From assembly GCF_013761175.1 (NCBI RefSeq), contig NZ_JACDUR010000012.1, positions 1 through 64,000 on the forward strand: a stretch of DNA of 64,000 bases. Direction: 5' to 3'. A program made the translations under genes and the position numbers. The DNA comes from Nonomuraea soli (GTDB taxonomy: Bacteria; Actinomycetota; Actinomycetes; Streptosporangiales; Streptosporangiaceae). Shown here piece after piece: positions 57,473-64,000 of the stretch; position 1 is the stretch's first letter; each line of letters begins with the position of its first letter. The notes under the pieces are model-generated. The model did no database searches. It was not told where the DNA came from and saw only the letters and a list, made by a program, of their open reading frames with translations.

Positions 57473-59545
57473 TCACGCCAGGCGGGCCCTGGCGACCCAG
57501 TGGTGGTCGTGCGGCGGGCAGAGCCGCGCGGGCGGCGCGGGCACCCAGGCGCACGCTCCCGCGGCGAGCTCGGCCAGCGTGTACGCCTCCGCCTTCCATC
57601 CGTGGCGGCCCAGGAAGTCGCCGAAGTCGTCGAAGCCGAGCTGGAAGGCCGAGCCGCGGGAGTTCATGAACGTCAGGAAGCTCTCGTTCGCCGGGTCGCG
57701 GAAGAACTCGGCGTGCGGGGCGTCGATCAGCAGGACCGACCCGGCGCCCGACAGCTTCCTGACGTTCTCGATGAGGCGGGTGAAGTGGTCGAGCCGCAGG
57801 TACGGCAGGAGCCCCTCGATGATCCACACCGTCGGCGACTCCGGGTCGAAACCCGCTTCCACCAGGCGATCCTTCCACGCCTCATCGCGCAGGTCCTCGC
57901 CCAAGGGGACGCGGGCGCAGGTGAGCCGGTCGGCGACCGGTGCCAGCAGTTCCTCCTTGGCCTCCAGCTGGCCGGGCAGGTCGACCTCGAAGAAGCGCGC
58001 CTCGGAGGGCAGGCCGAGCCGCCACGCCCGGGTGTCGCCGCCGGCCGCCAGGCAGACCACCTGGGTGACACCTGCGGCGACGGCCTGGCCGAGCGCCACG
58101 TCGCCGAACCTGGCACGCACGATCACCGAACCGGTGGTGCCGCCCCTGGCCAGCGCCGCCTCCGCCATCATGCGCGAGCGCGGGGTGGCCAGCAGCTCGG
58201 CGTAAGGGTCCGACAGGTACGCGTCGGGCCTTCCGTGCTCCGTGGCGCGGATGACGGCCGTGATGAAGCCGGTCTCCTTGACGGCCTCGGACTTCACGGT
58301 CACGGTGTTCTCCCTCTGCTGGGGGCGGCTGACGGTCAGGGACGGTCGGGTGTTGACCCACTCCCGGTCGAACTTCCCCGTGACGGCGTAGGTGTCGGAG
58401 ATCTGCGCCAGCTCCTGCGGGGAGAAGACCTCGGTGACGTCGCGGAAGCCGTGCGGTGCCCGCTGGTGGGCCAGGGTGATCACCCGTTCCGGGCCCATGG
58501 CGCGGTTGGACCTCTGCAGGTCCGTCATCTGGGGACGGCGCTCCGCCTCGTAGGCCTGGAGCGCCTCGCGCGCGTCCGCGGTGGTGGCGAGACGGCAGGC
58601 CAGGACACGAGCGTCGATGATCGCCTGGGTGGCGCCGTTGGAACCGGCGGGATACATCGCGTGCGCGGCGTCGCCGACGAGGGTCGCGGCGCCGAACGTC
58701 CACCGGGGAATCGGATCGCGGTCGATCATCGGGTAGTGCCGGATGTGGTGCGTCGCGCCGAGCAGCCCGGCCAGGTCGACCTCCGGCGGGGACCACGTGC
58801 CCAGATGACGCAGGACGGTCTCGTACGGCTCCTCCGCGTCGCCCTCCTGCGGGAAGGCGGCGACCCAGTTGATCAGGAACCGGTCGCCGTCCCTGTCGAT
58901 CGGATAGAGCACGAGCCTGCGGCGGTCGTCGCCGAGCACGGCCATGGTGGCGCCGGTGAGGAACCGCTCTCCCCAGGCGGTGCCCCTGTACATGGTCACG
59001 CCGTTGGAGGGCGGAGGGCCTTCAGAAGGGTAGAAGGCGCTGCGCACGGCGGAACGGATGCCGTCCGCGCCCACGAGGACATCGGACTCCACGATCCTGC
59101 GCCCGCCGTACCGGTCGGCCAGAGTGGCGCGGACGCCGCCACCCTCCTGACCGAGGCCGGCGAGCCGCGCGTCGTACACGATCGCGCCCTCCCCCCAACG
59201 GCGGCGCACCTCGGCGGCCAGCACCTCCACGAGCCGGCAGCGGGCGATCGAGATCTGCGGCCAGTCGTACCCCGCCAGGCGCCCCCGGTCCTCCCGCCAC
59301 ACCAGCTGCCCGTGCGGGTTGTACATCGCCAGCTCCCGCGTGCGGACCGCCTGCCGTTCCACCTCCGCCTGCAACCCGAGCTCGGCCAGCTCCCTGACGG
59401 CGTTGGGCAGGATGTTGAGCCCGAACCCCATCGAATCCGGACCGGAGTCGGCCTCGAAGACGGTGACGTCGCCGAACCCCGCCTCGTGCAGGCTGATCGC
59501 GGCGGCCAGCCCGGCGATCCCCGCCCCGGCGATCGTGACCCTCAT
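57473..59545 (-). CDS. Fusion: PhzS-like FAD monooxygenase and SAM methyltransferase
   Basis: A 690-residue two-domain enzyme. Residues 1-405 are a group A flavin monooxygenase close to PhzS of pyocyanin synthesis: FAD motif GAGIAGLAAA (7-16), DVLVGADGIRSAVR (155-168), and YPMIDRDPIPRW followed by LVGDAAHAMYPAGSNGATQA (289-308). Residues 415-690 are a methyltransferase of the UPF0677/PPM group, with SDPYAELLA, VVCLAAGGDTRAWRLGLPS (497-514) and EGLLPYL. It would hydroxylate and methylate an aromatic product. PhzS is about 402 residues, so the fusion point sits where a stop would be expected. It follows the PrnB-like gene by 21 nt. Strong GGGGGG site before the ATG. Confidence 0.88.
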   Translation of the reverse strand: MRVTIAGAGIAGLAAAISLHEAGFGDVTVFEADSGPDSMGFGLNILPNAVRELAELGLQAEVERQAVRTRELAMYNPHGQLVWREDRGRLAGYDWPQISIARCRLVEVLAAEVRRRWGEGAIVYDARLAGLGQEGGGVRATLADRYGGRRIVESDVLVGADGIRSAVRSAFYPSEGPPPSNGVTMYRGTAWGERFLTGATMAVLGDDRRRLVLYPIDRDGDRFLINWVAAFPQEGDAEEPYETVLRHLGTWSPPEVDLAGLLGATHHIRHYPMIDRDPIPRWTFGAATLVGDAAHAMYPAGSNGATQAIIDARVLACRLATTADAREALQAYEAERRPQMTDLQRSNRAMGPERVITLAHQRAPHGFRDVTEVFSPQELAQISDTYAVTGKFDREWVNTRPSLTVSRPQQRENTVTVKSEAVKETGFITAVIRATEHGRPDAYLSDPYAELLATPRSRMMAEAALARGGTTGSVIVRARFGDVALGQAVAAGVTQVVCLAAGGDTRAWRLGLPSEARFFEVDLPGQLEAKEELLAPVADRLTCARVPLGEDLRDEAWKDRLVEAGFDPESPTVWIIEGLLPYLRLDHFTRLIENVRKLSGAGSVLLIDAPHAEFFRDPANESFLTFMNSRGSAFQLGFDDFGDFLGRHGWKAEAYTLAELAAGACAWVPAPPARLCPPHDHHWVARARLA
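58301..58317 (-). promoter_or_regulatory. Internal ribosome-binding site and GTG at the domain junction
   Basis: Inside the fusion gene, AGAGGGAG (58310-58317, minus strand) precedes an in-frame GTG (58301-58303, codon 415) by 6 nt, exactly where the methyltransferase domain begins. It looks like the relict or still active start of a once separate methyltransferase gene. Confidence 0.6.
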
Positions 59546-59566
59546 GGCAGCACCCCCCTTCCCGTC

Positions 59567-60652
59567 TCAGCGCGGACCCAGCGCGCCGACCATCGCGGCG
59601 TTCTGCCTGGTGAGAGTGAGGATCTCCGCCAGCAGCCCGACGCTTCCCCCGCCGCTGCCGAGCTCGTACAGCCGGACCTCCTCGTGGTAGGCCCGCCGCG
59701 CCATCACCAGGTGCTTGCCGCGGAACCGCGTGAGCGAGCGGAGCGCCTGCCGCAACCCCTGGGCGCTCGCGTAGACGTGCTCCATGTCGGCCGGCGCGCA
59801 GGAACCGCCCAGAGCCCGGGCGACGCGCGAGGTCACCGACGGCACCCGCGACCACTCCGAGAACCACTGCCGCCAGTGCGGCAGCGTGTGCGCGGCCGCC
59901 TCGTCGCAGAACTGCCCGTACTGCGGAGCACACCGGTCCGACGACCACAGCAGCGTGTCGATCAGGAACAGCGGCACGTGCGCCGCCGCCGGACCCATGT
60001 ACCTCCGGCCCGAGATGTGCACGTCCTCGAAGTACGGCCTCAGCACGAGGGCGAAGAACTCCGGCGCCACCTCCGCCGCGACGTCACCCATCGCGCGGTC
60101 GGCCGACGAGACGTACGAGGCCAGCGACAGAACCCTGCCCGCGTAGGCGGCGCCGCACGGGTCGTCCCCGCGCAACGCGTGACCCAGGTCGACCGCCCTG
60201 GCCAGATCAGGGATGCAGGTGCGCACCGCGTCGACGAGACAACGCTCCATCGCATGCCCCGTGTACAGCCGTTCCCGCTCACCGACCGGGTTCCAGCACG
60301 TGTAGTGGTAGACCGTGTCACGCGGGATCATCCCCGTACGCCGCCCCAGCGACTCGCACACCCCGGCCGCGCGCGGCACGATCTCGAACGGCGACAACCC
60401 GTGACGCTTCAGACTGCCGATGTACATGCCCAGATCGCGCATGGCGGCAAGACACTCGGCCGGCGAGAACCCGGCGACGGCCTCCGCCGAGGGCAGCGAC
60501 CTCGCGAAAACACGCACCAGCGAGGAGATGTCCCCCGCCTCGTTCATCTTCGACAGTAATCGGAGATCGTCGTCCAGCCCCAGCGGGTCGAGCCGCCTGA
60601 CCTCAGCCTTGCGCTCCTCTGACGTCACATCCAGCTCGGCCCTGCCGTGCAT
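59567..60652 (-). CDS. PrnB-like haem enzyme (DUF1864; IDO/TDO superfamily)
   Basis: A 361-residue protein resembling PrnB, the pyrrolnitrin enzyme that rearranges 7-chlorotryptophan. Shared blocks: AMRDLGMYIGSLKRHGLSP, YHYTCWNPVGERERLYTG, LRPYFEDVHISGRRYMGP, VPLFLIDTLLWSS and RFRGKHLVMARRAY. That last His is in the place of the PrnB proximal haem ligand (His313). The end has GSGGGSVGLLAEILTLT. It likely acts on tryptophan or a related indole, giving a rearranged product. ATG 60652 or GTG 60658 are both possible, with GGAAGAG just upstream. The length equals PrnB. No halogenase (PrnA) or PrnC/PrnD gene is nearby, so the product is not pyrrolnitrin. Confidence 0.83.
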   Translation of the reverse strand: MHGRAELDVTSEERKAEVRRLDPLGLDDDLRLLSKMNEAGDISSLVRVFARSLPSAEAVAGFSPAECLAAMRDLGMYIGSLKRHGLSPFEIVPRAAGVCESLGRRTGMIPRDTVYHYTCWNPVGERERLYTGHAMERCLVDAVRTCIPDLARAVDLGHALRGDDPCGAAYAGRVLSLASYVSSADRAMGDVAAEVAPEFFALVLRPYFEDVHISGRRYMGPAAAHVPLFLIDTLLWSSDRCAPQYGQFCDEAAAHTLPHWRQWFSEWSRVPSVTSRVARALGGSCAPADMEHVYASAQGLRQALRSLTRFRGKHLVMARRAYHEEVRLYELGSGGGSVGLLAEILTLTRQNAAMVGALGPR

Positions 60653-60969
60653 GTGCACCAACTCTTCCGGTGAGGATCGGCTTGATGGCCGAGAAGGGCC
60701 GTCGAGGGGAAGACGGGTCGCGGGCACACGATCGCCGACCAGGCCGCCCGCCCGGGACCCGGTCCGGCCGTCGGGCGGCACCATCGCGTCGGCGACCTCG
60801 GGCGGCCACGGCACGAACCCTCCATGCGTCCTCCTCGGTTGCGATGTCCTCAGGGTCGGACACAACGAGAAGGGCCGGCCGGGGGGCGACAGAGCTCGGA
60901 CAGATTGCCGCGAGGCAGGGGACGGACAGCCAGGGCGCGGTTGCCGGCGCCCTGGGCGACGGACCCCCG
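60653..60969. other. 317-nt intergenic region upstream of the PrnB-like gene
   Basis: No gene with convincing codon use. It contains a hairpin, CAGGGCGC-N8-GCGCCCTG (60931-60954), 16 nt after the DUF5996 stop. This probably ends that transcript and leaves the remainder as the promoter/leader of the PrnB-like operon. Confidence 0.5.
60931..60954 (-). terminator. Hairpin after the DUF5996 gene
   Basis: A perfect 8-bp GC-rich stem (CAGGGCGC/GCGCCCTG) with an 8-nt loop and no U-tract, as often in high-GC actinobacteria. Confidence 0.5.
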
Positions 60970-61887
60970 TCAGCCCGCCGCGCCGGGTCCGTTCTCCAGC
61001 GCGCCCCGATCCCACCCGGCCAGCCGCGCGGCCGCCTCATAGGTCGAGCCGAGGAACTCCGCGACCATGCGATCGGGATCCTCAGCCACCGCGACCATCT
61101 CGTAAGGCAGCAGGAACTCCCCCAGCTCGGCGCTGTAGAACGCCCCCTCCGGCAGCACCGGCTGCTCCTGATACCCGCCGGGCGCCGGATAGGCGTAGGC
61201 GTAGAACGCCCCCTCCTGCCCGCCCCCGGGCCAGAACCCGCAACTGGCCAGCTCCTGGCAGTAACTCTCGACCATCACCCAGTCGGCACAGTTGGGAACC
61301 CCACCGGGATGCGGCGGCGCCTCCCGCCCCGAGAACCGCGTGCACGCCAGATCCATGGCGCCCCAGAAGAAGTGCACCGGGCTCGACTTGCCGACGAAAC
61401 CGGCCCGGTACGCGCCCAGCACACGATCGGCGTGAATGAGCTGCTGCCAGAAGGCATGGGCGGCGGCGGGATCGTAGGAGTGGTGTTGCCGGTCCTCCGC
61501 GAAGGGGATCGCGGGCTCGACCTCGTTCGGCACCGCCCTGATCGACGTCGGGACACCCAGCTCGGCCAGGGTCGACATGAGCTCGCCGTAGAAGTCCGCG
61601 ACCGACCGGGGCTCCAGGGCGACGTCGGCACTTCCGCCGGTGCTGGTGCGCAGCCGCAGCTCGTGGGCGACGAAGTCGAATTCCAGGTCGAAGACCCCCT
61701 CCGAGTACGGCACGGCCGAGGTGGTCAGACCTCGGGGGCTCACGTACAGGGTGGTGTTCCACCAGTGGTTCACCATGGGGGTGTGGGCCATGCGGACCTT
61801 GCCGACGATCTGCAGCCACATGTGGAGGGTGTCGCGCGTGGCGGTCCAGTCGTCTACCCGCAGGCGTGGCCACTGGGTGGATGTCAT
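60970..61887 (-). CDS. DUF5996-family protein
   Basis: A 305-residue protein matching DUF5996: WPRLRVDDWTATRDTLHMWL, QIVGKVRMAHTPMVNHWWNT, LEFDFVAHELRLRTS, HFFWGAMDLACTRFSG and YCQELASCGFWPGGG. Several His, Trp and Cys are conserved in the family, which has no known function. No signal peptide or membrane helix. GGGAG lies 7 nt before the ATG. It is on the same strand as the PrnB-like operon but 317 nt upstream of it and probably separately terminated. Confidence 0.82.
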   Translation of the reverse strand: MTSTQWPRLRVDDWTATRDTLHMWLQIVGKVRMAHTPMVNHWWNTTLYVSPRGLTTSAVPYSEGVFDLEFDFVAHELRLRTSTGGSADVALEPRSVADFYGELMSTLAELGVPTSIRAVPNEVEPAIPFAEDRQHHSYDPAAAHAFWQQLIHADRVLGAYRAGFVGKSSPVHFFWGAMDLACTRFSGREAPPHPGGVPNCADWVMVESYCQELASCGFWPGGGQEGAFYAYAYPAPGGYQEQPVLPEGAFYSAELGEFLLPYEMVAVAEDPDRMVAEFLGSTYEAAARLAGWDRGALENGPGAAG

Positions 61888-62322
61888 CGTGCCGCTCCCG
61901 TCTCGCCGTCTACGGCCATGCGGGGAGACCTATCCCGGGGGGTGTCGTGGCACTCCTGACGGGGGGCCATGGTTGAGGCAAGAGTGGTGGTGCTGGATCG
62001 CTTGAGCGGTCATGGCTGGAGTTCGGGCCGCATGGGGGTGGCTGCGGCCACGACCAGAACCGTCTCCGAACCCCTCGCAGCCGCCCGAACCGAAGCGGAC
62101 GCCCCCGAACCCTGCACCAGTGCCCGCCACAACCGCCCAACGGCATCGCCCTCACCGCCTAGCGCCCGGGACGAGTCCCACGATGGGCTACCCGGGCCCG
62201 GGCCAGGACGCCCGAGCGCGGAGCGCGAGGACCGCTGACCCGGGTGGGCTCCAGGCGGGTGACCCAGGAAGCGCGTCACGGGTGGGGGCAGAGCGCCCCT
62301 GCCGAGGGACCGTGGGTGCACG
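61888..62322. other. 435-nt intergenic region without a recognisable gene
   Basis: Between the DUF5996 start and the DUF3073 terminator. It is GC-rich with short palindromes such as CCCGGGCCCGGG (about 62190). I find no convincing coding sequence or RNA gene. It should contain the DUF5996 promoter. Confidence 0.5.
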
Positions 62323-62356
62323 ACACACCCGGTGTGACAGCTCACACCGGGTGTGT
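62323..62356 (-). terminator. Long perfect hairpin after DUF3073
   Basis: ACACACCCGGTGTGA, loop CAGC, then TCACACCGGGTGTGT: a perfect 15-bp stem, 12 nt after the DUF3073 stop. A strong terminator candidate without U-tract. It also marks the border between the accessory stretch and the conserved block. Confidence 0.75.
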
Positions 62357-62367
62357 TCTATACGCGC

Positions 62368-62595
62368 TTACCGGCGCCCTGAGGGACGGTCGTCCTCGTC
62401 GTCGTCGCCGTAGTCGTCGGCGTAGTCGGCGTACCGGTCCGCCAGCTCGTCGGTGTACTCGTCGGCGTCATCGTTGGCGTTGGAGTCATTGACCCCGAGT
62501 TCGTCGCGAAGTCGGTCTAGATCCGTGCCGCCGCTGTTGTACTTCAGCTGGCGGGCAACCTTGACCTGCTTGGCCTTTGCCCGGCCGCGCCCCAT
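62368..62595 (-). CDS. DUF3073-family protein
   Basis: A 75-residue actinobacterial protein. A basic N-terminus (MGRGRAKAKQVKVARQLKYN) is followed by LDRLRDELG and a very acidic tail rich in Asp, Glu and Tyr. This is the standard DUF3073 pattern; function unknown, possibly nucleic-acid-associated. ATG 62595 begins at the conserved MGRGRAKAKQ; longer reading upstream is not conserved. Confidence 0.9.
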   Translation of the reverse strand: MGRGRAKAKQVKVARQLKYNSGGTDLDRLRDELGVNDSNANDDADEYTDELADRYADYADDYGDDDEDDRPSGRR

Positions 62596-62745
62596 TGGCT
62601 CGACCCCCTCGTGTGGGGTCGTCCCCGACCCCTCGTCGCTAACGCACCGCAACACTGACGCCTGACTTGGCGGCGTCAGCCTCTCGTTCGCCTATTACCG
62701 TACCTGTTTTGTGCCCAGCTCGGTACGTCGTATGAGCGCGGGCCG

Positions 62746-63807
62746 TCAGTGGCCCAACCAAATGCCCTTAAGTCGTCCAACTTCCGACATTCGGCGCTCT
62801 GCCAGCCTATCGGCTGCTACCGCGGGCGGGACGCCCTCCTCCGCGGCGATCGCGAAGATCTTCAGGGTCGTGTCATAGATCTGGCCCGCCTTGGCGCGTG
62901 CCCGCTCCATGTTGAACCCCCGGATCTCGTCGGCCACCTGGATCACGCCACCCGAGTTGACCACGTAGTCGGGAGCGTAGAGGATGCCGCGCTCCTCCAG
63001 CTGCTTCTCCACGCCGGGATGGGCGAGTTGGTTGTTGGCGGCGCCGCAGACGATGCGGGCGCGCAGCGTGGCGACCGTGGTGTCGTCGAGGGAGCCGCCC
63101 AGGGCGCAGGGCGCGAAGACGTCGATCTCCTCGGCGACCAGTTCGGCCAGGGAGGCGACGACCTCGACCTGCGGGTGGCGCTGCCGTACCTGGTCGACGG
63201 CCCGCTCGGAGACGTCGCAGACGACGACGGAGGCTCCGTCCTCGATGAGCAGGTCGACCAGGCGGTGGCCCACCTTGCCGACGCCCTCGACGCCGACCCG
63301 CAGGCCGTGGAGGGTGGACCTGCCGTGGATGTGCTGGGCGGAGGCCCGCATGCCCTGGAAGACGCCGAACGACGTCAGGATGGAGGAGTCGCCCGCGCCG
63401 CCGTTGGCGATGGTGCGCCCGGTCACGAATCGCGACTCCCTGGCGACGATGTCCATGTCCTCGCTGTAGGTGCCGACGTCGCAGGCGGTGAAGTAGCGGC
63501 CGTTGAGCGACTCGACGAAGCGGCCGTAGGCCCGCAGCAGGGCCTCCGACTTGTCCGTGGCGGGGTCGCCGATGATGACGGCCTTGCCTCCGCCGAGGTC
63601 GAGCCCGGCCAGGGCGTTCTTGTAGGCCATGCCTCGGGAGAGGTTGAGCACGTCGGCCAGGGCCGCCTGCTCGCTCTCGTACGGATAGAACCTCGTGCCA
63701 CCCAGGCCAGGCCCGAGGGCGGTGTTGTGGATGGCGATGATGGCGCGCAGCCCGCTCTGCCGATCGGCGCAGAACACGACCTGCTCATGCCCGAAGACTT
63801 CGGTCAC
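62746..63807 (-). CDS. vdh: Valine/leucine dehydrogenase (Glu/Leu/Phe/Val dehydrogenase family)
   Basis: A 353-residue NAD-dependent branched-chain amino acid dehydrogenase. The substrate-site residues lie in ALGPGLGGTRFYPY, RGMAYKNALAGLDLGGGKAV (two catalytic Lys) and ACDVGT. The Rossmann motif is VGVEGVGKVGHRLVDLL, and CGAANNQLA follows. It deaminates valine and related amino acids to 2-oxoacids, the substrates of the BCKDH complex at 23.7-27.2 kb. GTG 63807 is chosen because GGGAG lies 8 nt before it and the divergent gene starts at 63884; a longer reading would reach into that gene's leader. Confidence 0.92.
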   Translation of the reverse strand: MTEVFGHEQVVFCADRQSGLRAIIAIHNTALGPGLGGTRFYPYESEQAALADVLNLSRGMAYKNALAGLDLGGGKAVIIGDPATDKSEALLRAYGRFVESLNGRYFTACDVGTYSEDMDIVARESRFVTGRTIANGGAGDSSILTSFGVFQGMRASAQHIHGRSTLHGLRVGVEGVGKVGHRLVDLLIEDGASVVVCDVSERAVDQVRQRHPQVEVVASLAELVAEEIDVFAPCALGGSLDDTTVATLRARIVCGAANNQLAHPGVEKQLEERGILYAPDYVVNSGGVIQVADEIRGFNMERARAKAGQIYDTTLKIFAIAAEEGVPPAVAADRLAERRMSEVGRLKGIWLGH

Positions 63808-63883
63808 TGTAGTGACTCCCGGTCCAGGTCCGCCGCCCCGTCGCGGCAGAGATCCCTTCAAGCCTAGGAGAAGTCGTGACACG

Positions 63884-64000
63884 ATGCCTCTCGTGCTGCC
63901 CTATGCCGCGTATCTCCGCGTGTACGAGCCCGTGACCGCCTTCCCTCCGGAAGAGCAGAAGGTCTGGGCCGACTACGCCGAGTCCAAGACCCGCCCCAAG
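63884..64000 (+). CDS. N-terminus of a conserved actinobacterial protein (cut by window end)
   Basis: The first 39 codons, MPLVLPYAAYLRVYEPVTAF then PPEEQKVWADYAESKT, remain open at the window end. It resembles the conserved hypothetical gene found between vdh and bldC in Streptomyces. Divergent from vdh (76-nt interval). Function unknown. Confidence 0.65.
   Translation, partial: MPLVLPYAAYLRVYEPVTAFPPEEQKVWADYAESKTRPK

Noticed and set aside
57473..59545. Pyocyanin/phenazine cluster
   Set aside because: The PhzS-like domain is not accompanied by phzA-G core genes, and the methyltransferase is not of the PhzM type.
59567..60652. Pyrrolnitrin biosynthesis cluster
   Set aside because: Only a PrnB-like gene is present; the halogenases PrnA and PrnC and the oxygenase PrnD are missing.
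61969..62413. Small open frames in the interval before DUF3073
   Set aside because: No ribosome sites, no family resemblance and poor codon pattern; the region reads as non-coding.

Overview
This is a GC-rich, densely packed actinobacterial chromosome segment. Many starts are GTG, 4-nt ATGA/GTGA junctions are frequent, and convergent genes often overlap at their ends. The FadE5-type acyl-CoA dehydrogenase, AfsR/SARP regulator, DUF6458, DUF3073, B. subtilis-type PurF and actinobacterial valine dehydrogenase point to a filamentous actinomycete. Streptosporangiaceae (Nonomuraea/Streptosporangium-like) is my best guess, by inference only. I see no rRNA, tRNA, CRISPR array, insertion sequence or prophage.

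Layout. 0.2-10.7 kb: oligopeptidase B, an aldo/keto reductase, a large membrane protein with an LPG-synthase-type domain and a kinase-like domain, a tandem pair of M28 zinc aminopeptidases, and a lone molybdopterin oxidoreductase. 10.7-18.6 kb: small metabolic and accessory genes, including an SMR guanidinium exporter preceded by a guanidine-III riboswitch, and a fadE5 homologue. 18.6-22.4 kb: a tightly coupled four-gene cassette (NrtR-like Nudix regulator, J-domain/degenerate kinase, vWA protein, divergent adenylosuccinate synthetase) behind two small palindromes. 22.4-27.2 kb: a TetR/reductase pair with a perfect operator, then the branched-chain 2-oxoacid dehydrogenase operon (E1 alpha, E1 beta, E2). 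27.5-32.6 kb: a membrane glycosyltransferase-like gene running into purS, an RsbW-like ATPase gene, then purQ-purL. 32.7-37.2 kb: a membrane class III nucleotide cyclase coupled to a Crp-family regulator, an MFS exporter and a VOC protein. 37.2-46.7 kb: an AfsR-like regulator, a MetF-like gene coupled to a TetR gene, a second MFS exporter, an ABC exporter under a MerR-type promoter, and a Tat-exported PhoX-like protein. 46.8-53.0 kb: a sterol-carrier-like protein, a repeat-rich DUF4190 protein, a MarR/SDR pair, then purF-purM.

Between purM and the usually nearby DUF3073-valine dehydrogenase block lies about 9.4 kb of accessory DNA (53.0-62.4 kb). It holds a secreted protein, an alpha/beta hydrolase with a strongly palindromic promoter, a DUF5925 ATPase, an unusual IS30-HTH/MarR regulator facing a membrane protein, and a small biosynthetic-looking operon: a PrnB-like haem enzyme followed by a PhzS-like flavin monooxygenase fused in frame to a methyltransferase.

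How the genes work together: purS/Q/L and purF/M cover steps of de novo purine synthesis. Valine dehydrogenase and the BCKDH complex would convert branched-chain amino acids to acyl-CoAs, which FadE5-type enzymes might also handle. The most novel candidates are the NrtR/J-kinase/vWA/PurA-like cassette and the PrnB-like/monooxygenase-methyltransferase operon. All functions are read from sequence motifs without any database search.
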